Of a stretch of DNA of 64,000 nt, positions 1-10,956 are shown piece by piece. The DNA is taken from positions 558,001 through 622,000 of the forward strand of contig NZ_JAGSPJ010000002.1 in NCBI RefSeq assembly GCF_018139545.1, in the 5' to 3' direction. Both the position numbers and the translations under genes were made by a program. Under the pieces are notes generated by a model. The model did not search any database and had not been told where the DNA came from. It saw nothing but the letters and a program-made list of their open reading frames with translations. The stretch is from Affinundibacterium fentianense (GTDB lineage: Bacteria; Pseudomonadota; Gammaproteobacteria; Burkholderiales; Burkholderiaceae_D). Positions within the stretch are counted from its first letter, which is position 1; each line of letters begins with the position of its first letter.

Positions 1-148
1 CTTGTGCTTATGGAACGCATTTGATCTGCTTTAAGTTTAACCCTGTTCGCATTAGCGGGAGAGCCTGTTCGACTTCTTGATCGAACCAAGTTCCGCAAAA
101 TACCGGGAACAAAAAACACAAAAAATGTTAGTCCATCTGAATGACCAA

Positions 149-169
149 CGCCCGAAATGAATTCGGGCG
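149..169 (-). promoter_or_regulatory. Hairpin in rpoB-rpoC spacer
   Basis: Perfect 8-bp inverted repeat (149-156 with 162-169, 5-base loop) downstream of the rpoB stop. No T-run follows on the minus strand, so it is not a classical terminator. It may be an mRNA processing or stability element before rpoC, which must start left of the window. Nothing else is recognised in 1-225. Confidence 0.4.
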
Positions 170-225
170 AAGGTTTACTACCAATTTACTAATTTAAATC
201 TGATTAATGACAGATCAAGTGCCAA

Positions 226-3200
226 TCAACTACGCTCTAGATCGATATCGATACCTAAAGAACGAATCTCTTTAACGAGAACGTTGAAGGACTCAGGCAT
301 ACCAGCGTCGATCACGTGATCACCTTTAACGAGATTTTCGTACACTTTCGTACGACCATTCACGTCATCGGACTTCACAGTCAACATCTCTTGCAAGACG
401 TAAGACGCGCCGTACGCTTCGAGTGCCCACACCTCCATCTCACCGAAACGCTGACCACCGAATTGTGCTTTACCGCCCAATGGTTGTTGTGTCACGAGAG
501 AGTACGGACCAGTCGAACGTGCATGCATCTTGTCATCAACCAAGTGATGCAATTTCAAGACGTGCATGTAACCAACGGTTACATTACGTTCAAACGCTTC
601 ACCAGTGCGACCGTCATACAAAGTCACTTGATTCTTCGATGGCGTCATACCTAATTGTTTCGCGATTGGATCTGGGTAAGCCAAATCCAACATGCGACGA
701 ATTTCAGATTCGTGCGCACCGTCAAACACTGGGGTTGCGAACGGTACACCTTTTTTCAGGTTGGACGTCAATTCCATGATTTCGTCATCGGACAAACCAT
801 CGATATCTTCAGACTTACCAGACTCGTTATAGATTTGCTTCAAGAAACCACGTAATTCTTCAACTTTCACTTTCGCGTTCAACATTTCGCCGATACGCAA
901 GCCAAGACCTTTCGCTGCCCAACCTAAGTGAACTTCCAAAACCTGACCCACGTTCATCCGTGATGGAACACCCAATGGGTTCAACACGATGTCCGCTGGT
1001 GTACCATCGGCCATGTATGGCATATCTTCGACAGGAACAATGCGTGAAACGACACCCTTGTTACCGTGTCGACCCGCCATCTTGTCACCTGGTTGCAAAC
1101 GACGTTTAACAGCTAAGTAAACCTTAACCATTTTTTGTACGCCTGGTGGCAACTCATCACCTTGCGTCAATTTCGTACGCTTTTCTTCAAACGCTAAATC
1201 GAACTGATGACGTTTTTCAGCGATAGAATCTTTGATCGCTTCGATAGCACGTGCTGCGTCTTCGTCCGCTGGGCGAATATCGAACCAGTGGTACTTATCA
1301 ACCTCTGCTAAGTATTCCTTAGTAATCGTCGCACCTTTAGCCAATTTATTTGGACCACCGTTAGCGACTTTACCAACCAACATACGTTGCAAACGTTCGA
1401 AGGCATCGCCTTCCACAATACGCAACTGATCGTTCAAATCGAGGCGATAGCGCTTCAATTCATCATCGATAATTTGCTGTGCACGTTTGTCGCGTTGGAT
1501 ACCTTCACGTGTGAACACTTGAACGTCGATGACTGTACCAACCATGCCAGAAGGCACGCGTAGGGATGTATCTTTAACGTCAGAAGCTTTCTCACCGAAA
1601 ATCGCACGCAAGAGTTTTTCTTCTGGTGTCAGTTGCGTTTCGCCTTTTGGTGTTACTTTACCGACCAGAGTATCGCCCGCTGTCACTTCCGCACCGATGT
1701 AGACGATACCGGATTCATCCAGACGTGCTAATTGGTTTTCAGCGAGGTTAGAGATATCACGTGTGATCTCTTCTGCACCCAACTTCGTATCACGTGCAAC
1801 TGCAGACAACTCTTCGATATGAATCGATGTATAGCGATCATCAGCTACCACTTTTTCGGAGATCAAAATCGAATCTTCAAAGTTATAACCATTCCATGGC
1901 ATAAATGCGATCAACATGTTTTGACCCAGAGCTAATTCGCCCAAGTCAGTTGATGCACCATCCGCCAACACGTCACCCTTCGCTACGATATCGCCAACTT
2001 TGACGATAGGACGTTGGTTGATGTTCGTGTTTTGGTTCGAACGTGTGTACTTGATCAAGTTGTAGATATCAACACCGACTTCACCCGCTTGCGCTTCCGC
2101 GTCATTCACACGAATAACAATACGGCCCGCATCGATGTAATCCACTTTACCACCGCGCAATGCTTGTACTGTGGTGCCGGAGTCGACCGCTACAGTGCGT
2201 TCAATACCTGTACCGACGAATGCTTTTTCTGGACGCAAGCAAGGAACTGCTTGACGTTGCATGTTGGCACCCATCAACGCACGGTTCGCATCATCGTGTT
2301 CCAGGAATGGAATCAAGGATGCCGCAACTGAAACAACCTGACCGGTAGCAACGTCCATGTATTGAACACGCTCTGGAGAAACCAAAATAGTTTCGCCAGC
2401 TTGACGAGATGAAACCAATTCATCGCACAAACTACCATTCGCATCAATCGTCGCGTTCGCCTGAGCGATGATGTAACGACCTTCTTCAATCGCGGACAAG
2501 TAATCGATCTGATTCGTGATCTTGCCGTCGATAACTTTACGGTATGGAGTTTCCAAGAAACCGTATTCGTTCAAACGCGCATACAAAGCCAAAGAGTTGA
2601 TCAAACCAATGTTTGGTCCCTCTGGTGTTTCAATTGGACATACACGACCGTAGTGAGTTGGATGAACGTCACGTACCTCGAAGCCAGCACGTTCACGAGT
2701 CAAACCACCAGGTCCTAATGCGGAAATACGACGCTTATGCGTGATTTCTGACAATGGGTTAGTTTGATCCATAAACTGAGACAATTGTGAAGAACCGAAG
2801 AACTCACGGATTGCTGCAGAAATAGGCTTAGAGTTGATCAAATCGTGCGGCATCAAGTTGTCAGCCTCGGCTTGACCCAAACGCTCTTTAACAGCACGTT
2901 CAACACGGACTAAACCAGCACGGAATTGGTTCTCAGCCAATTCACCAACGCAACGTACACGGCGATTACCCAAGTGATCGATATCGTCGACTTCGCCGCG
3001 ACCATTGCGCAACTCAACCAAGATCTTAATCACGGACAAAATATCGTCATCAGACAAAGTCATCGCACCGGTCAATTCATCGCGACCAATACGGCGATTG
3101 AATTTCATACGACCGACTGCGGACAAATCGTAACGATCTTCGTTGTAGAACAAACCGTTAAACAAGGCTTCTACAGAATCTTCAGTTGGCGGTTCGCCAG

Positions 3201-4332
3201 GACGCATCATGCGATAGATCGCAACACGTGCTGCCATTTGGTCAGCCGTGTCATCTGCCCGCAACGTTTGAGAGATGTACGCACCTTGATCAAGATCATT
3301 GGTGTACAAAGTTTGAATGTCAGTGACTTTTGCATCACGCAATTTCGCCAACAATTCTTCTGTCAACTCATCATTTGCATTCGCAACGACTTCGCCAGTA
3401 TCCGCATCAACGATATTTTTCGCCAATACGCGACCAAGCAAATAGTCTTCTGGTACAGAAATCATCTTGATACCAGCAGATTCAATTTCACGCACATGCT
3501 TAGAATTGATACGCTTGTCTTTCGCAACGATCAACTTACCAGATTTATCTGAGATATCGAAACGCGCAACTTCACCGCGCAGACGCTCAGAAACGAATTC
3601 CATTTCTGCGCCATCGCTATGCAATGAGAAGTTATCGAATACGAAGAAGTTCGCCAAGATCTGTTCGTTCGTCATGCCGATCGCACGCAACAAGATCGTG
3701 ACCGGCATCTTACGACGACGGTCAATACGGAAGAACAGAATGTCTTTTGGATCGAATTCAAAATCCAACCATGAACCACGGTAAGGAATGATGCGAGCCG
3801 AGAACAACAGCTTCCCTGAAGAATGTGTCTTGCCGCGATCGTGTTCGAAGAACACGCCAGGCGAACGGTGCAACTGAGACACAATAACGCGCTCAGTACC
3901 GTTGATCACGAACGAACCTGTCGTCGTCATGAGTGGCAATTCACCCATGTAGACTTCTTGTTCTTTCATCTCTTTGACAACAGGTTTCGTTGGAGATTCT
4001 TTATCGAGAATCACCAAACGCACTTTGGCCCGCAATGGCGAAGCAAAAGTCAAACCGCGCAGTTGACATTCCTTGACGTCGAAGGCTGGATCGCCTAAAA
4101 CGTAGGAAAGAAATTCTAAACGAGCGAACCCATTGTGCGACACGATCGGGAAAATGGACGTGAAGGCTGACTGCAAGCCCTCATTTTTACGCGCAGACGG
4201 TGCTTTGTCGGCTTGCAAAAAGCCCAAATATGACTCGAGCTGGGTCGCCAGCAGGAACGGAACGTTGTGGACGTTAGCGCGTTTCGCAAAAGATTTACGA
4301 ATGCGCTTCTTCTCAGTAAATGAGTAGTGCAT
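226..4332 (-). CDS. rpoB: DNA-directed RNA polymerase subunit beta
   Basis: Beta subunit of RNA polymerase; it forms one side of the active-site cleft and carries the rifampicin pocket. The 1368-residue product has the typical betaproteobacterial N-terminus ([14 protein letters not shown]), the rifampicin-region stretch [15 protein letters not shown] followed by [14 protein letters not shown], and the C-terminal block [20 protein letters not shown]. The ATG at 4332 is chosen because a GGAG ribosome site lies 5 bases upstream; a GTG at 4338 in the same frame falls inside that site. It is the last gene of the rplKAJL-rpoB series and is separated from rplL by about 270 bases. rpoC should follow to the left. 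The family assignment is secure. Confidence 0.99.
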   Translation of the reverse strand: MHYSFTEKKRIRKSFAKRANVHNVPFLLATQLESYLGFLQADKAPSARKNEGLQSAFTSIFPIVSHNGFARLEFLSYVLGDPAFDVKECQLRGLTFASPLRAKVRLVILDKESPTKPVVKEMKEQEVYMGELPLMTTTGSFVINGTERVIVSQLHRSPGVFFEHDRGKTHSSGKLLFSARIIPYRGSWLDFEFDPKDILFFRIDRRRKMPVTILLRAIGMTNEQILANFFVFDNFSLHSDGAEMEFVSERLRGEVARFDISDKSGKLIVAKDKRINSKHVREIESAGIKMISVPEDYLLGRVLAKNIVDADTGEVVANANDELTEELLAKLRDAKVTDIQTLYTNDLDQGAYISQTLRADDTADQMAARVAIYRMMRPGEPPTEDSVEALFNGLFYNEDRYDLSAVGRMKFNRRIGRDELTGAMTLSDDDILSVIKILVELRNGRGEVDDIDHLGNRRVRCVGELAENQFRAGLVRVERAVKERLGQAEADNLMPHDLINSKPISAAIREFFGSSQLSQFMDQTNPLSEITHKRRISALGPGGLTRERAGFEVRDVHPTHYGRVCPIETPEGPNIGLINSLALYARLNEYGFLETPYRKVIDGKITNQIDYLSAIEEGRYIIAQANATIDANGSLCDELVSSRQAGETILVSPERVQYMDVATGQVVSVAASLIPFLEHDDANRALMGANMQRQAVPCLRPEKAFVGTGIERTVAVDSGTTVQALRGGKVDYIDAGRIVIRVNDAEAQAGEVGVDIYNLIKYTRSNQNTNINQRPIVKVGDIVAKGDVLADGASTDLGELALGQNMLIAFMPWNGYNFEDSILISEKVVADDRYTSIHIEELSAVARDTKLGAEEITRDISNLAENQLARLDESGIVYIGAEVTAGDTLVGKVTPKGETQLTPEEKLLRAIFGEKASDVKDTSLRVPSGMVGTVIDVQVFTREGIQRDKRAQQIIDDELKRYRLDLNDQLRIVEGDAFERLQRMLVGKVANGGPNKLAKGATITKEYLAEVDKYHWFDIRPADEDAARAIEAIKDSIAEKRHQFDLAFEEKRTKLTQGDELPPGVQKMVKVYLAVKRRLQPGDKMAGRHGNKGVVSRIVPVEDMPYMADGTPADIVLNPLGVPSRMNVGQVLEVHLGWAAKGLGLRIGEMLNAKVKVEELRGFLKQIYNESGKSEDIDGLSDDEIMELTSNLKKGVPFATPVFDGAHESEIRRMLDLAYPDPIAKQLGMTPSKNQVTLYDGRTGEAFERNVTVGYMHVLKLHHLVDDKMHARSTGPYSLVTQQPLGGKAQFGGQRFGEMEVWALEAYGASYVLQEMLTVKSDDVNGRTKVYENLVKGDHVIDAGMPESFNVLVKEIRSLGIDIDLERS

Positions 4333-4513
4333 GGACACTCCGTGAGTGGCAAGGAAGGATGGAGAATTCAGATTTCAAAACTTTTTTCCACGTAAATGAC
4401 ACTACAAGAAAAACCATCAAGAAACCTCAAGTCTCAGCCCTCACCTTATGAGATTCGGCTTAGGAAATTTCAACAAACTTACATTGAACCAACAATTCTG
4501 CCGCAAGAACGAC

Positions 4514-4539
4514 AGAGAAGCCAAAGAGGAACCTTCTCT
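4514..4539 (-). promoter_or_regulatory. Possible attenuator or processing hairpin between rplL and rpoB
   Basis: A 7-bp inverted repeat (4514-4520 with 4533-4539, 12-base loop) lies in the 268-base rplL-rpoB spacer. In E. coli this spacer holds an attenuator and an RNase III site that set the ratio of L7/L12 to RNA polymerase. The hairpin is seen in the sequence; its role here is by analogy only, and the stem is short. Confidence 0.3.
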
Positions 4540-4600
4540 TGCAAGAAGATTCCTTTCTTTGACTTAGGCAAACTCGAAAGTCTGCCAGTATAGCACGGAA

Positions 4601-4975
4601 TTACTTAACTTCAACTTTCGCGCCAGCTTCTTCCAATTTCTTCTTAGCAGCTTCAGCATCTGCTTTGGAAACAGCTTCTTTAACAGCTTTTGGTGCGCCA
4701 TCAACGAGGTCTTTAGCTTCTTTCAAGCCCAAACCTGTGATTTCGCGAACTGCTTTAATAACGCTAACTTTGTTTGCGCCAGCTTCAGCCAGAATTACGT
4801 TGAATTCTGTTTGCTCTTCAGCAGCAGCAGCACCTGCGCCAGCAGCTGGACCAGCAACTGCCATCGCAGCTGCAGAAACGCCGAATTTTTCTTCGAAAGC
4901 TTTAACCAAGTCGTTCAAGTCCATTACGGACATCGCGCCTACGGCTTCCAAGATATCTTCTTTACTAATTGCCAT
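4601..4975 (-). CDS. rplL: 50S ribosomal protein L7/L12
   Basis: Stalk protein of the large ribosomal subunit that recruits translation GTPases. The 124-residue protein has the usual plan: an N-terminal dimerisation helix ([12 protein letters not shown]), an Ala/Gly-rich hinge near residues 38-55, and a C-terminal domain with the conserved [20 protein letters not shown] region. A GGAG ribosome site lies just upstream of the ATG. It follows rplJ by about 70 bases and is presumably cotranscribed with it; the extra copies of L7/L12 needed per ribosome come from translational control. Length and sequence are typical. Confidence 0.99.
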   Translation of the reverse strand: MAISKEDILEAVGAMSVMDLNDLVKAFEEKFGVSAAAMAVAGPAAGAGAAAAEEQTEFNVILAEAGANKVSVIKAVREITGLGLKEAKDLVDGAPKAVKEAVSKADAEAAKKKLEEAGAKVEVK

Positions 4976-5048
4976 TTGAAACTCCTAATTTTTTAAAAAA
5001 CATCGATTCAGTATTTGACGGAAACATCAGCTACACGCTAATAAGCGA

Positions 5049-5546
5049 TTAAGCAGCTTCTGCTTCTTTTTTCGCTGCCAAAGCTGCGAGGCCACGTGCG
5101 AAGCCAGATACAGGTGCCTGCATCATGCCCAACAATTGTGCCAACAGTACTTCGCGGCTTGGGATGCTTGCCAACGCAACAACACCAGCTTTGTCCAAAG
5201 ACTTACCAGCGTAGTTACCAGCTTTAACGACCAACTTATCATTGCCTTTTGCAAAGTCATTAACAACTTTAGCAGCAGCAACAGCATCATCCGAGATCGC
5301 ATAGATCAACGGACCTGTCATTTCGTTAGCCAGGCTTGCAAACGCAGTTCCCTCTACAGCGCGACGTGCAAGTGTATTTTTCAACACGCGCATGTATACG
5401 CCTTGAGCACGTGCTTGCGCACGCAATTGCGTCAAATGACCGACCTGGATGCCACGGTATTCAGCTACGACGATGGTCTGCGCAGTTGCTACTTTTGCAG
5501 AGACTTCAGCGACGACAGCCTTTTTGTCATTCAGATTGAGACTCAC
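5049..5546 (-). CDS. rplJ: 50S ribosomal protein L10
   Basis: L10 anchors the L7/L12 dimers to 23S rRNA and, complexed with L7/L12, represses its own mRNA. The preferred start is the GTG at 5546, giving 165 residues beginning [15 protein letters not shown], the standard betaproteobacterial N-terminus; a GGAGG site lies 6 bases upstream. A longer frame starting with TTG at 5552 would abut this site and is rejected. The rRNA-binding N-terminal domain includes the VVAEYRGI segment, and the C-terminus is the Ala-rich helix that binds L12. About 308 leader bases separate it from rplA. Confidence 0.97.
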   Translation of the reverse strand: MSLNLNDKKAVVAEVSAKVATAQTIVVAEYRGIQVGHLTQLRAQARAQGVYMRVLKNTLARRAVEGTAFASLANEMTGPLIYAISDDAVAAAKVVNDFAKGNDKLVVKAGNYAGKSLDKAGVVALASIPSREVLLAQLLGMMQAPVSGFARGLAALAAKKEAEAA

Positions 5547-5854
5547 GGTCAACCTCCATTAATGATATTCAGTCGATACACCACAATGATGCATTTCCCT
5601 CATATCGTTTCGAACACGGCGTCCGAAGTTAGGAGCTTCACTGGGTTAGCAGTGGTCACTACAAAACTTGCTCGGGTACACCATCTGCGTTGGGCATCAA
5701 GAATTCCTTCTCAACAATTAACTTTTTAAACGAATTTAAAAAGCCCAACGGTCTTTGACACTCTGACTGCTTACAATCTTAAATCGGAAGCAATCAGCCC
5801 AAAGATGCGCCACCCACTTTGCAGCAGATGGACTTAATTTTGAAATCTACTTAA
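5547..5854 (-). promoter_or_regulatory. rplJ leader (L10-type autoregulatory leader)
   Basis: A 308-base spacer between rplA and rplJ, the position of the L10 leader in other bacteria, where L10(L12)4 binds and blocks translation. It holds an 8-bp inverted repeat (CGTTGGGC/GCCCAACG, near 5693-5700 and 5742-5749) and a GC-rich segment around 5640-5700 able to fold. The identification rests on position and folding potential; I did not fit it to a covariance model. Confidence 0.5.
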
Positions 5855-6550
5855 TTAAGCAGACAAGTTAGCGTGGTCTACGCGTACGCCTGCACCCATC
5901 GTGGATGAGATAGATACTTTACGTAGATAAACACCCTTACTTGTTGCTGGTTTAGCTTTGTTCAACGCGTCGATCAAGGCCAACAAGTTCGCTTTCAAAT
6001 CGCCATCAGCGAAAGATTTACGACCGATTGTTGTGTGGATGATACCTGCCTTGTCCGTACGGTATTGAACTTGACCAGCTTTAGCGTTTTTAACTGCTGT
6101 AGCAACGTCAGGCGTTACAGTACCAACTTTTGGATTCGGCATCAAACCGCGTGGACCCAAAACTTGACCCAATGTACCAACGATACGCATTGTATCTGGA
6201 GAGGCGATCACAACATCAAATGGCATGTCGCCTGCTTTAACGCGTTCCGCCAAATCTTCCATACCAACGATATCTGCACCAGCAGCTTTAGCTTCTTCAG
6301 CTTTTGCACCTTGTGCGAATACCGCTACGCGAACTGTTTTACCTGTACCGGCTGGCAACACAACTGCGCCACGAACAACTTGGTCAGATTTCTTAGGATC
6401 AACACCGAGCTGAACAGAAACGTCGATAGATTCGTTGAATTTTGCAGTAGCACATTCTTTGATCAACGCGATAGCATTATCAAATGGGTACACTTTCAAA
6501 CGGTCTACTTTAGTTTTCAGCAATTTTGCTTTTTTAGATAACTTAGCCAT
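5855..6550 (-). CDS. rplA: 50S ribosomal protein L1
   Basis: L1 forms the mobile stalk at the ribosomal E site and, in other bacteria, represses the rplKA mRNA. The 231-residue protein is full length. It begins [11 protein letters not shown] and contains the conserved [15 protein letters not shown] segment and a C-terminal [14 protein letters not shown] block. Its ATG overlaps the rplK stop by one base (TAATG), which indicates translational coupling in a two-gene unit. Codon use and product match the surrounding ribosomal genes. Confidence 0.99.
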   Translation of the reverse strand: MAKLSKKAKLLKTKVDRLKVYPFDNAIALIKECATAKFNESIDVSVQLGVDPKKSDQVVRGAVVLPAGTGKTVRVAVFAQGAKAEEAKAAGADIVGMEDLAERVKAGDMPFDVVIASPDTMRIVGTLGQVLGPRGLMPNPKVGTVTPDVATAVKNAKAGQVQYRTDKAGIIHTTIGRKSFADGDLKANLLALIDALNKAKPATSKGVYLRKVSISSTMGAGVRVDHANLSA

Positions 6551-6981
6551 TACAGACCCTCCACCGTGATGCCCATGGAACGAGCGGAACCTGCGATTGT
6601 ACGAACAGCAGCATCCAAATCAGCAGCAGTCAAATCTTTATTTTTGATTGTAGCGATTTCTTCAGCTTGCTTACGAGTCAACTTACCGACTTTGTCAGTA
6701 TGTGGCTTAGCAGAACCTTTAGTGATGCCAGCTGCTTTTTTGATCAAGTAAGTTGCTGGCGGGGTCTTCATCACGAATGTGAAAGACTTATCAGCAAATG
6801 CTGTGATCACAACTGGAATTGGCATACCTGGTTCCATACCCTGAGTCTGCGCGTTAAACGCTTTGCAGAATTCCATGATATTCAAACCACGTTGACCCAA
6901 TGCTGGACCGATTGGTGGGGATGGATTTGCTTTACCAGCTGGCACTTGCAGCTTGATAAAACCAATAATTTTCTTTGCCAT
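6550..6981 (-). CDS. rplK: 50S ribosomal protein L11
   Basis: L11 is part of the GTPase-associated centre and is needed for RelA activation. The ATG at 6981 gives 143 residues starting [16 protein letters not shown], exactly the family N-terminus and length; the open frame extends 14 codons further but those residues are not family-like. The [16 protein letters not shown] segment and the C-terminal SARSMGI region are present. An AAGGAG site precedes the start, and an upstream CCTTCT (minus strand, at 7033-7038) could pair with it. The gene is coupled to rplA by a one-base overlap. Confidence 0.99.
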   Translation of the reverse strand: MAKKIIGFIKLQVPAGKANPSPPIGPALGQRGLNIMEFCKAFNAQTQGMEPGMPIPVVITAFADKSFTFVMKTPPATYLIKKAAGITKGSAKPHTDKVGKLTRKQAEEIATIKNKDLTAADLDAAVRTIAGSARSMGITVEGL

Positions 6982-7104
6982 GATGGCTCCTTCTATGGTT
7001 GAGTGGTAGCGCCTTTTAATCAAATTTCAATCAGAAGGCTCCTCGCTTTTTTCACTAGCATTTATATTTCTATACGGCGCCAGCCCCGCTTACTGCATAA
7101 CTAC

Positions 7105-7710
7105 TTATACTTTTTCGACTTGTGCAAATTCCAGATCAACTGGAGTAGCGCGACCAAAGATAGTTACATTGACGCGGACTTTTGACTTCGCGTAATTAAC
7201 TTCTTCGACATTACCGTTGAAATCAGTGAATGGACCTTCTTTAATACGCACTACTTCACCCACTTCATACAATACTTTTGGCCTTGGTTTTTCAACACCA
7301 TCCTGCACTTGCTGCAGAACTTTTTCGATTTCATGGCGTGGGATTGGCGCAGGCTTATTTGATTTACCACCAATAAAACCTGTCACTTTGCTTGTATTTT
7401 TCACCAAATGCCATGTGTCATCGGTCATTTCCATTTCTACAAAAACATAACTTGGAAACAAACGGCGTTCACTAACACTCTTTTTGCCATTCTTTACTTC
7501 GATAACTTCTTCGGTTGGCACAAGAATTTGACCAAACATATCTTGCATTTCTGCTCGCTCGATACGTTCCAGCAAAGCGCGCTGAACGCTCTTCTCCATG
7601 CCGGAATAGGCATGAACTGCGTACCATTTTTTTGCACTTTTAGGGACAGAAACACCAGAGTCTTGCTCTGGTGCGCTATCAATATTTTTCTCTGACGTTT
7701 GATCGCTCAT
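7105..7710 (-). CDS. nusG: Transcription termination/antitermination factor NusG
   Basis: NusG binds RNA polymerase and couples it to Rho or to ribosomal protein S10. The 201-residue protein has the NGN domain ([17 protein letters not shown] at about residues 27-43) and a C-terminal KOW domain with [18 protein letters not shown]. An N-terminal tail of about 25 polar residues is a common betaproteobacterial extension. Its start codon overlaps the secE stop by one base (TAATG), so secE and nusG are translationally coupled. rplK follows after about 120 bases. Confidence 0.99.
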   Translation of the reverse strand: MSDQTSEKNIDSAPEQDSGVSVPKSAKKWYAVHAYSGMEKSVQRALLERIERAEMQDMFGQILVPTEEVIEVKNGKKSVSERRLFPSYVFVEMEMTDDTWHLVKNTSKVTGFIGGKSNKPAPIPRHEIEKVLQQVQDGVEKPRPKVLYEVGEVVRIKEGPFTDFNGNVEEVNYAKSKVRVNVTIFGRATPVDLEFAQVEKV

Positions 7711-8090
7711 TATTTAAGCCCAAGAATTACGTTCATAATCAAATATTCAAGAACTTTGTCGGTAGTGAACAAGAAGATTGACATAATCAATACAAACCCG
7801 AAAACCACCGCTGTCATCTGACCCGCCTCTTTGCGCGTCGGCCAAACGACTTTCTTAGCCTCACGAATCGATTCTTTAGCAAACGACACCAACTCGCGGC
7901 CAGTCTCAGAAATAAAGACCAACACAAGAGCCAATGCAAGGCCACCGAACAAAGCACCTAAACGCACATACTTCGCCTGACCAGCTAAGACATAAAATGC
8001 CACCACCCCAGCAACTGCAGCAGCAATTGCCAAAACAATTTTATATTTATCACTAGAAGTACTAACAGTTTGAACGGTTTGGTTAGACAT
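7710..8090 (-). CDS. secE: Preprotein translocase subunit SecE
   Basis: Inner-membrane subunit of the SecYEG channel that clamps SecY. The 126-residue protein has three predicted membrane segments (about residues 17-38, 43-62 and 94-118), the plan of long gammaproteobacterial and betaproteobacterial SecE. It also has the conserved amphipathic cytoplasmic stretch [16 protein letters not shown] before the last segment. It lies between tRNA-Trp and nusG and overlaps nusG by one base. Identification is secure from motif, length and position. Confidence 0.98.
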   Translation of the reverse strand: MSNQTVQTVSTSSDKYKIVLAIAAAVAGVVAFYVLAGQAKYVRLGALFGGLALALVLVFISETGRELVSFAKESIREAKKVVWPTRKEAGQMTAVVFGFVLIMSIFLFTTDKVLEYLIMNVILGLK

Positions 8091-8127
8091 GCTGATGTTT
8101 ACTTTCGATGCCTTTTGGCCTTGATGG

Positions 8128-8203
8128 TGGCAGGGGCGGAGGGAATCGAACCCCCAGCCTACGGTTTTGGAGACCGTCGCTCTGCCAATTGAGCTACACC
8201 CCT
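8128..8203 (-). tRNA. tRNA-Trp (CCA)
   Basis: Full cloverleaf on the minus strand: acceptor AGGGGTG paired with CGCCCCT, anticodon loop CTCCAAA with anticodon CCA, T-loop TTCGATT, discriminator G, and an encoded 3' CCA. It lies between the tuf terminator and secE, a placement common in betaproteobacteria. Confidence 0.98.
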
Positions 8204-8222
8204 ACAACTAAGAACTTGGTAA

Positions 8223-8250
8223 GCAAAAACAGCGATCCATTCGGATCGCT
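8223..8250 (-). terminator. Rho-independent terminator of tuf
   Basis: On the minus strand, 25 bases after the tuf stop, a perfect 8-bp stem (AGCGATCC/GGATCGCT, 8231-8250, 4-base loop) is followed by GTTTTTG. It separates tuf from tRNA-Trp and secE, so these downstream genes either need their own promoter or depend on read-through. Confidence 0.85.
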
Positions 8251-8274
8251 ATTTTTCACTTGAGAACTGCGATA

Positions 8275-9465
8275 TTACTCGATGATTTTAGCAACAACAC
8301 CAGCACCAACAGTACGACCACCTTCACGGATCGCGAAACGGAGACCTTCTTCCATCGCAATCGGGTTGATCAACTTAACTGTGATAGAAACGTTATCACC
8401 TGGCATCACCATTTCTTTATCCTTCGGCAACTCGATCGAACCAGTTACGTCCGTTGTACGGAAGTAGAACTGTGGACGGTAGTTGTTGAAGAATGGTGTA
8501 TGACGACCACCTTCATCTTTAGACAAAACATAGATCTCGCCTGTGAAGTGGCTATGTGGCTTGATTGAACCTGGTTTCGCCAAAACTTGACCACGTTGGA
8601 TATCTTCACGTTTAGTACCGCGCAACAATACACCTACGTTGTCGCCTGCTTGACCTTGGTCGAGCAATTTACGGAACATTTCAACACCAGTACACGTTGT
8701 TTTAACTGTGTCTTTGATACCAACGATTTCGATCTCTTCGCCGACTTTGATGATGCCGCGCTCAACACGACCAGTAACAACTGTACCGCGACCAGAAATA
8801 GAGAATACGTCTTCTACTGGCAACAAGAATGCGCCGTCAACAGCACGTTCTGGTGTAGGGATGTAAGAATCCAACGCATCAGCCAATTTCATGATCGCTT
8901 CTTCGCCCAATGGACCTTTGTCGCCTTCGAGCGCCAATTTTGCAGAACCTTGGATGATTGGCAAATCGTCGCCTGGGAATTCGTATTTAGACAATAATTC
9001 ACGAACTTCCATTTCAACCAATTCCAACAACTCAGCGTCATCAACCATGTCGCATTTGTTCAAGAATACGATGATGTATGGAACACCAACTTGACGAGCC
9101 AACAAGATGTGCTCACGCGTTTGTGGCATTGGACCGTCTGCTGCGGAGCAAACCAAGATCGCGCCGTCCATCTGAGCAGCACCAGTAATCATGTTTTTAA
9201 CATAATCAGCATGGCCTGGGCAGTCAACGTGTGCATAGTGACGCGCTGCTGTTTCGTATTCTACGTGTGCTGTATTAATTGTAATACCACGTGCTTTTTC
9301 TTCTGGAGCTGCATCGATTTCGTCGTATTTCTTTGCTTCGCCGCCGAATTTTGCTGACAATACTGTCGCAATCGCTGCTGTCAATGTCGTTTTACCGTGA
9401 TCCACGTGACCAATTGTACCGACGTTAACGTGCGGCTTGGTGCGTTCGAACTTACCTTTTGCCAT
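8275..9465 (-). CDS. tuf: Elongation factor Tu
   Basis: GTPase that delivers aminoacyl-tRNA to the ribosomal A site. The 396-residue protein is full length. The P-loop GHVDHGKT lies at residues 19-26, followed by switch I ([12 protein letters not shown]), [11 protein letters not shown] (G3), NKCDMV (G4) and the GSAKLALEG region (G5). Domains II and III are complete, ending [11 protein letters not shown]. It sits downstream of tRNA-Tyr, tRNA-Gly and tRNA-Thr, the tufB arrangement of E. coli. A second tuf copy near rpsG/fusA is usual in such genomes but lies outside this window. Confidence 0.99.
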   Translation of the reverse strand: MAKGKFERTKPHVNVGTIGHVDHGKTTLTAAIATVLSAKFGGEAKKYDEIDAAPEEKARGITINTAHVEYETAARHYAHVDCPGHADYVKNMITGAAQMDGAILVCSAADGPMPQTREHILLARQVGVPYIIVFLNKCDMVDDAELLELVEMEVRELLSKYEFPGDDLPIIQGSAKLALEGDKGPLGEEAIMKLADALDSYIPTPERAVDGAFLLPVEDVFSISGRGTVVTGRVERGIIKVGEEIEIVGIKDTVKTTCTGVEMFRKLLDQGQAGDNVGVLLRGTKREDIQRGQVLAKPGSIKPHSHFTGEIYVLSKDEGGRHTPFFNNYRPQFYFRTTDVTGSIELPKDKEMVMPGDNVSITVKLINPIAMEEGLRFAIREGGRTVGAGVVAKIIE

Positions 9466-9556
9466 TTTAGACTCCTAACGATTGTGAGAGATCTTCTTAA
9501 GCTATCAGACACACGCCTGACAATAACAATGCGAAGATAATGAATTAAAACTACTC

Positions 9557-9631
<75 letters not shown>

Positions 9632-9672
9632 AGCACCTGCACAAACCACATGCATCTTTAAAACTTTAAACT

Positions 9673-9746
9673 TGGAGCGGGTGAAGGGAATCGAACCCTC
9701 GTCTTAAGCTTGGAAGGCTTCGGCTCTACCATTGAGCTACACCCGC
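9673..9746 (-). tRNA. tRNA-Gly (TCC)
   Basis: Minus-strand cloverleaf: acceptor GCGGGTG/CACCCGC, D-arm GCTCAATGGTAGAGC, anticodon loop CTTCCAA (anticodon TCC), T-loop TTCGATT, discriminator T, encoded CCA. The bottom pair of the anticodon stem appears to be a G/A mismatch. It is cotranscribed with its tRNA neighbours. Confidence 0.98.
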
Positions 9747-9788
9747 ATACGAAACTGATCCGACTACTTCAGCTGCAAATATTTTGCC

Positions 9789-9873
<85 letters not shown>

Positions 9874-9886
9874 CAGGGAACCCCGA

Positions 9887-9915
9887 ATTATGGAGATGTT
9901 CGATTTAACTGTCAA
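9887..9915 (-). promoter_or_regulatory. Sigma70 promoter of the tRNA-Tyr/Gly/Thr-tuf unit
   Basis: Minus strand: a perfect -35 box TTGACA (9910-9915), 17-base spacer, and -10 CATAAT (9887-9892). These are followed by TCGGGG, a GC-rich discriminator of the kind that makes stable-RNA promoters sensitive to ppGpp. Transcription would start near 9878-9880, leaving a 5' leader of about 5-7 bases before tRNA-Tyr. Confidence 0.85.
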
Positions 9916-10008
9916 TAGCTTTTTGTGAGGACAATCAAATTTTTTAATTTATCGAATCCATGTCTAGGTCGAAGTTAGGATGTTTATTTCATAAATTCAA
10001 TGATTTAG

Positions 10009-10755
10009 CTAATTTCTAGCATGCGCCAATTGATATGACACCAATCCTTCAAATTTATTCATTTCCTCCGAAAGTAGACTTATTGACGTCGCAAGTTTTC
10101 TATTAAGGGCTACCGCGACAAATCGCCATTCACACATACCTTCTTTTGAGGAGATGATGATAGTTCCCCCTGCGACCTCATATCCACGCGCCATCGCCAA
10201 TTGACGAATGGCAGCCTCGCTTGCCACAAAGCCCTCTCGAAATTGCATGACAATTGAAATTGCTTGGCGTGCAGGTAGCCAAGCTTCGAGTTTAAATACC
10301 CAAATCATACAGGCAGCCGAAAGAAAAGCGAGGAGTATGGCTGCCGCATAAAAGCCAACTCCAACTAAGATTCCGATCGCGGATGATGCCCAAAGAGAAG
10401 CGGCTGTGGTGAGCCCACTAATACTAAAGCCCTCTTTCATAATCACCCCAGCGCCCAAGAAACCAATCCCTGTGACTATGCCTTGTATGGTGCGCGAAGG
10501 ATCAAGTGCGACAGGGGTAAGGGCACGCGCACCAAACCAGAAGTCTGGATAACCAGCGATCACCACCAAAGCGGCAGAAGCCATACATACAAGTCCATAA
10601 GTACGCATTCCTGCGGCACGTCCATGATAGGAACGCTCATACCCGACAACAAAACCTAATAGCATTGCACCAGTCAGGTTTAAGAAGATAATGGTATTTG
10701 CGCCTAATTCAGCATGCGACCAAAAATCTGCGGTATATGAAGCTAAAGTTGTCAT
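10009..10755 (-). CDS. MgtC/SapB family membrane protein
   Basis: Integral membrane protein of the MgtC family, linked in pathogens to growth at low magnesium and control of the F-type ATPase. The 248-residue protein has the family signature (GFVVGYERSYHGRAAGMRT) at about residues 34-52, four to five hydrophobic segments in the first 150 residues, GIGFLGAGVIMK in the middle, and a soluble C-terminal domain of about 90 residues resembling an ACT-like fold. The ATG at 10755 is chosen with GAGAG about 7 bases upstream; a GTG six bases earlier is possible. It is monocistronic, and no magnesium-responsive leader was recognised. Confidence 0.88.
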   Translation of the reverse strand: MTTLASYTADFWSHAELGANTIIFLNLTGAMLLGFVVGYERSYHGRAAGMRTYGLVCMASAALVVIAGYPDFWFGARALTPVALDPSRTIQGIVTGIGFLGAGVIMKEGFSISGLTTAASLWASSAIGILVGVGFYAAAILLAFLSAACMIWVFKLEAWLPARQAISIVMQFREGFVASEAAIRQLAMARGYEVAGGTIIISSKEGMCEWRFVAVALNRKLATSISLLSEEMNKFEGLVSYQLAHARN

Positions 10756-10956
10756 AGACACACTCTCTCGTATTCATGTGGAGTTTTCAGTTTAGCAATT
10801 CATATCGTGACTGTCTAAACTATATGCTTGATTCATATTGTTTGCCACATTTCAACAACAAGGAACTTTTAATCCAGTTTGATAATCCGAACAGCGTCAC
10901 AAAGTGCAGGTATATTCACAATATATTCAATTGGTAAATTTAATCTGGAGATTCCT

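Noticed and set aside
1..225. Part of rpoC at the left edge
   Set aside because: No frame gives the family N-terminus on the minus strand; the spacer simply extends beyond the window.
2926..3552. A 208-codon plus-strand open frame inside rpoB, and similar frames at 316-779 and 2014-2331
   Set aside because: They lie antisense to the conserved rpoB coding sequence, have low-complexity or Cys/His/Thr-rich translations and no ribosome sites; they are shadows.
5136..5729. A 197-codon plus-strand frame across rplJ and its leader
   Set aside because: Antisense to rplJ, with no plausible start and no family-like motifs.
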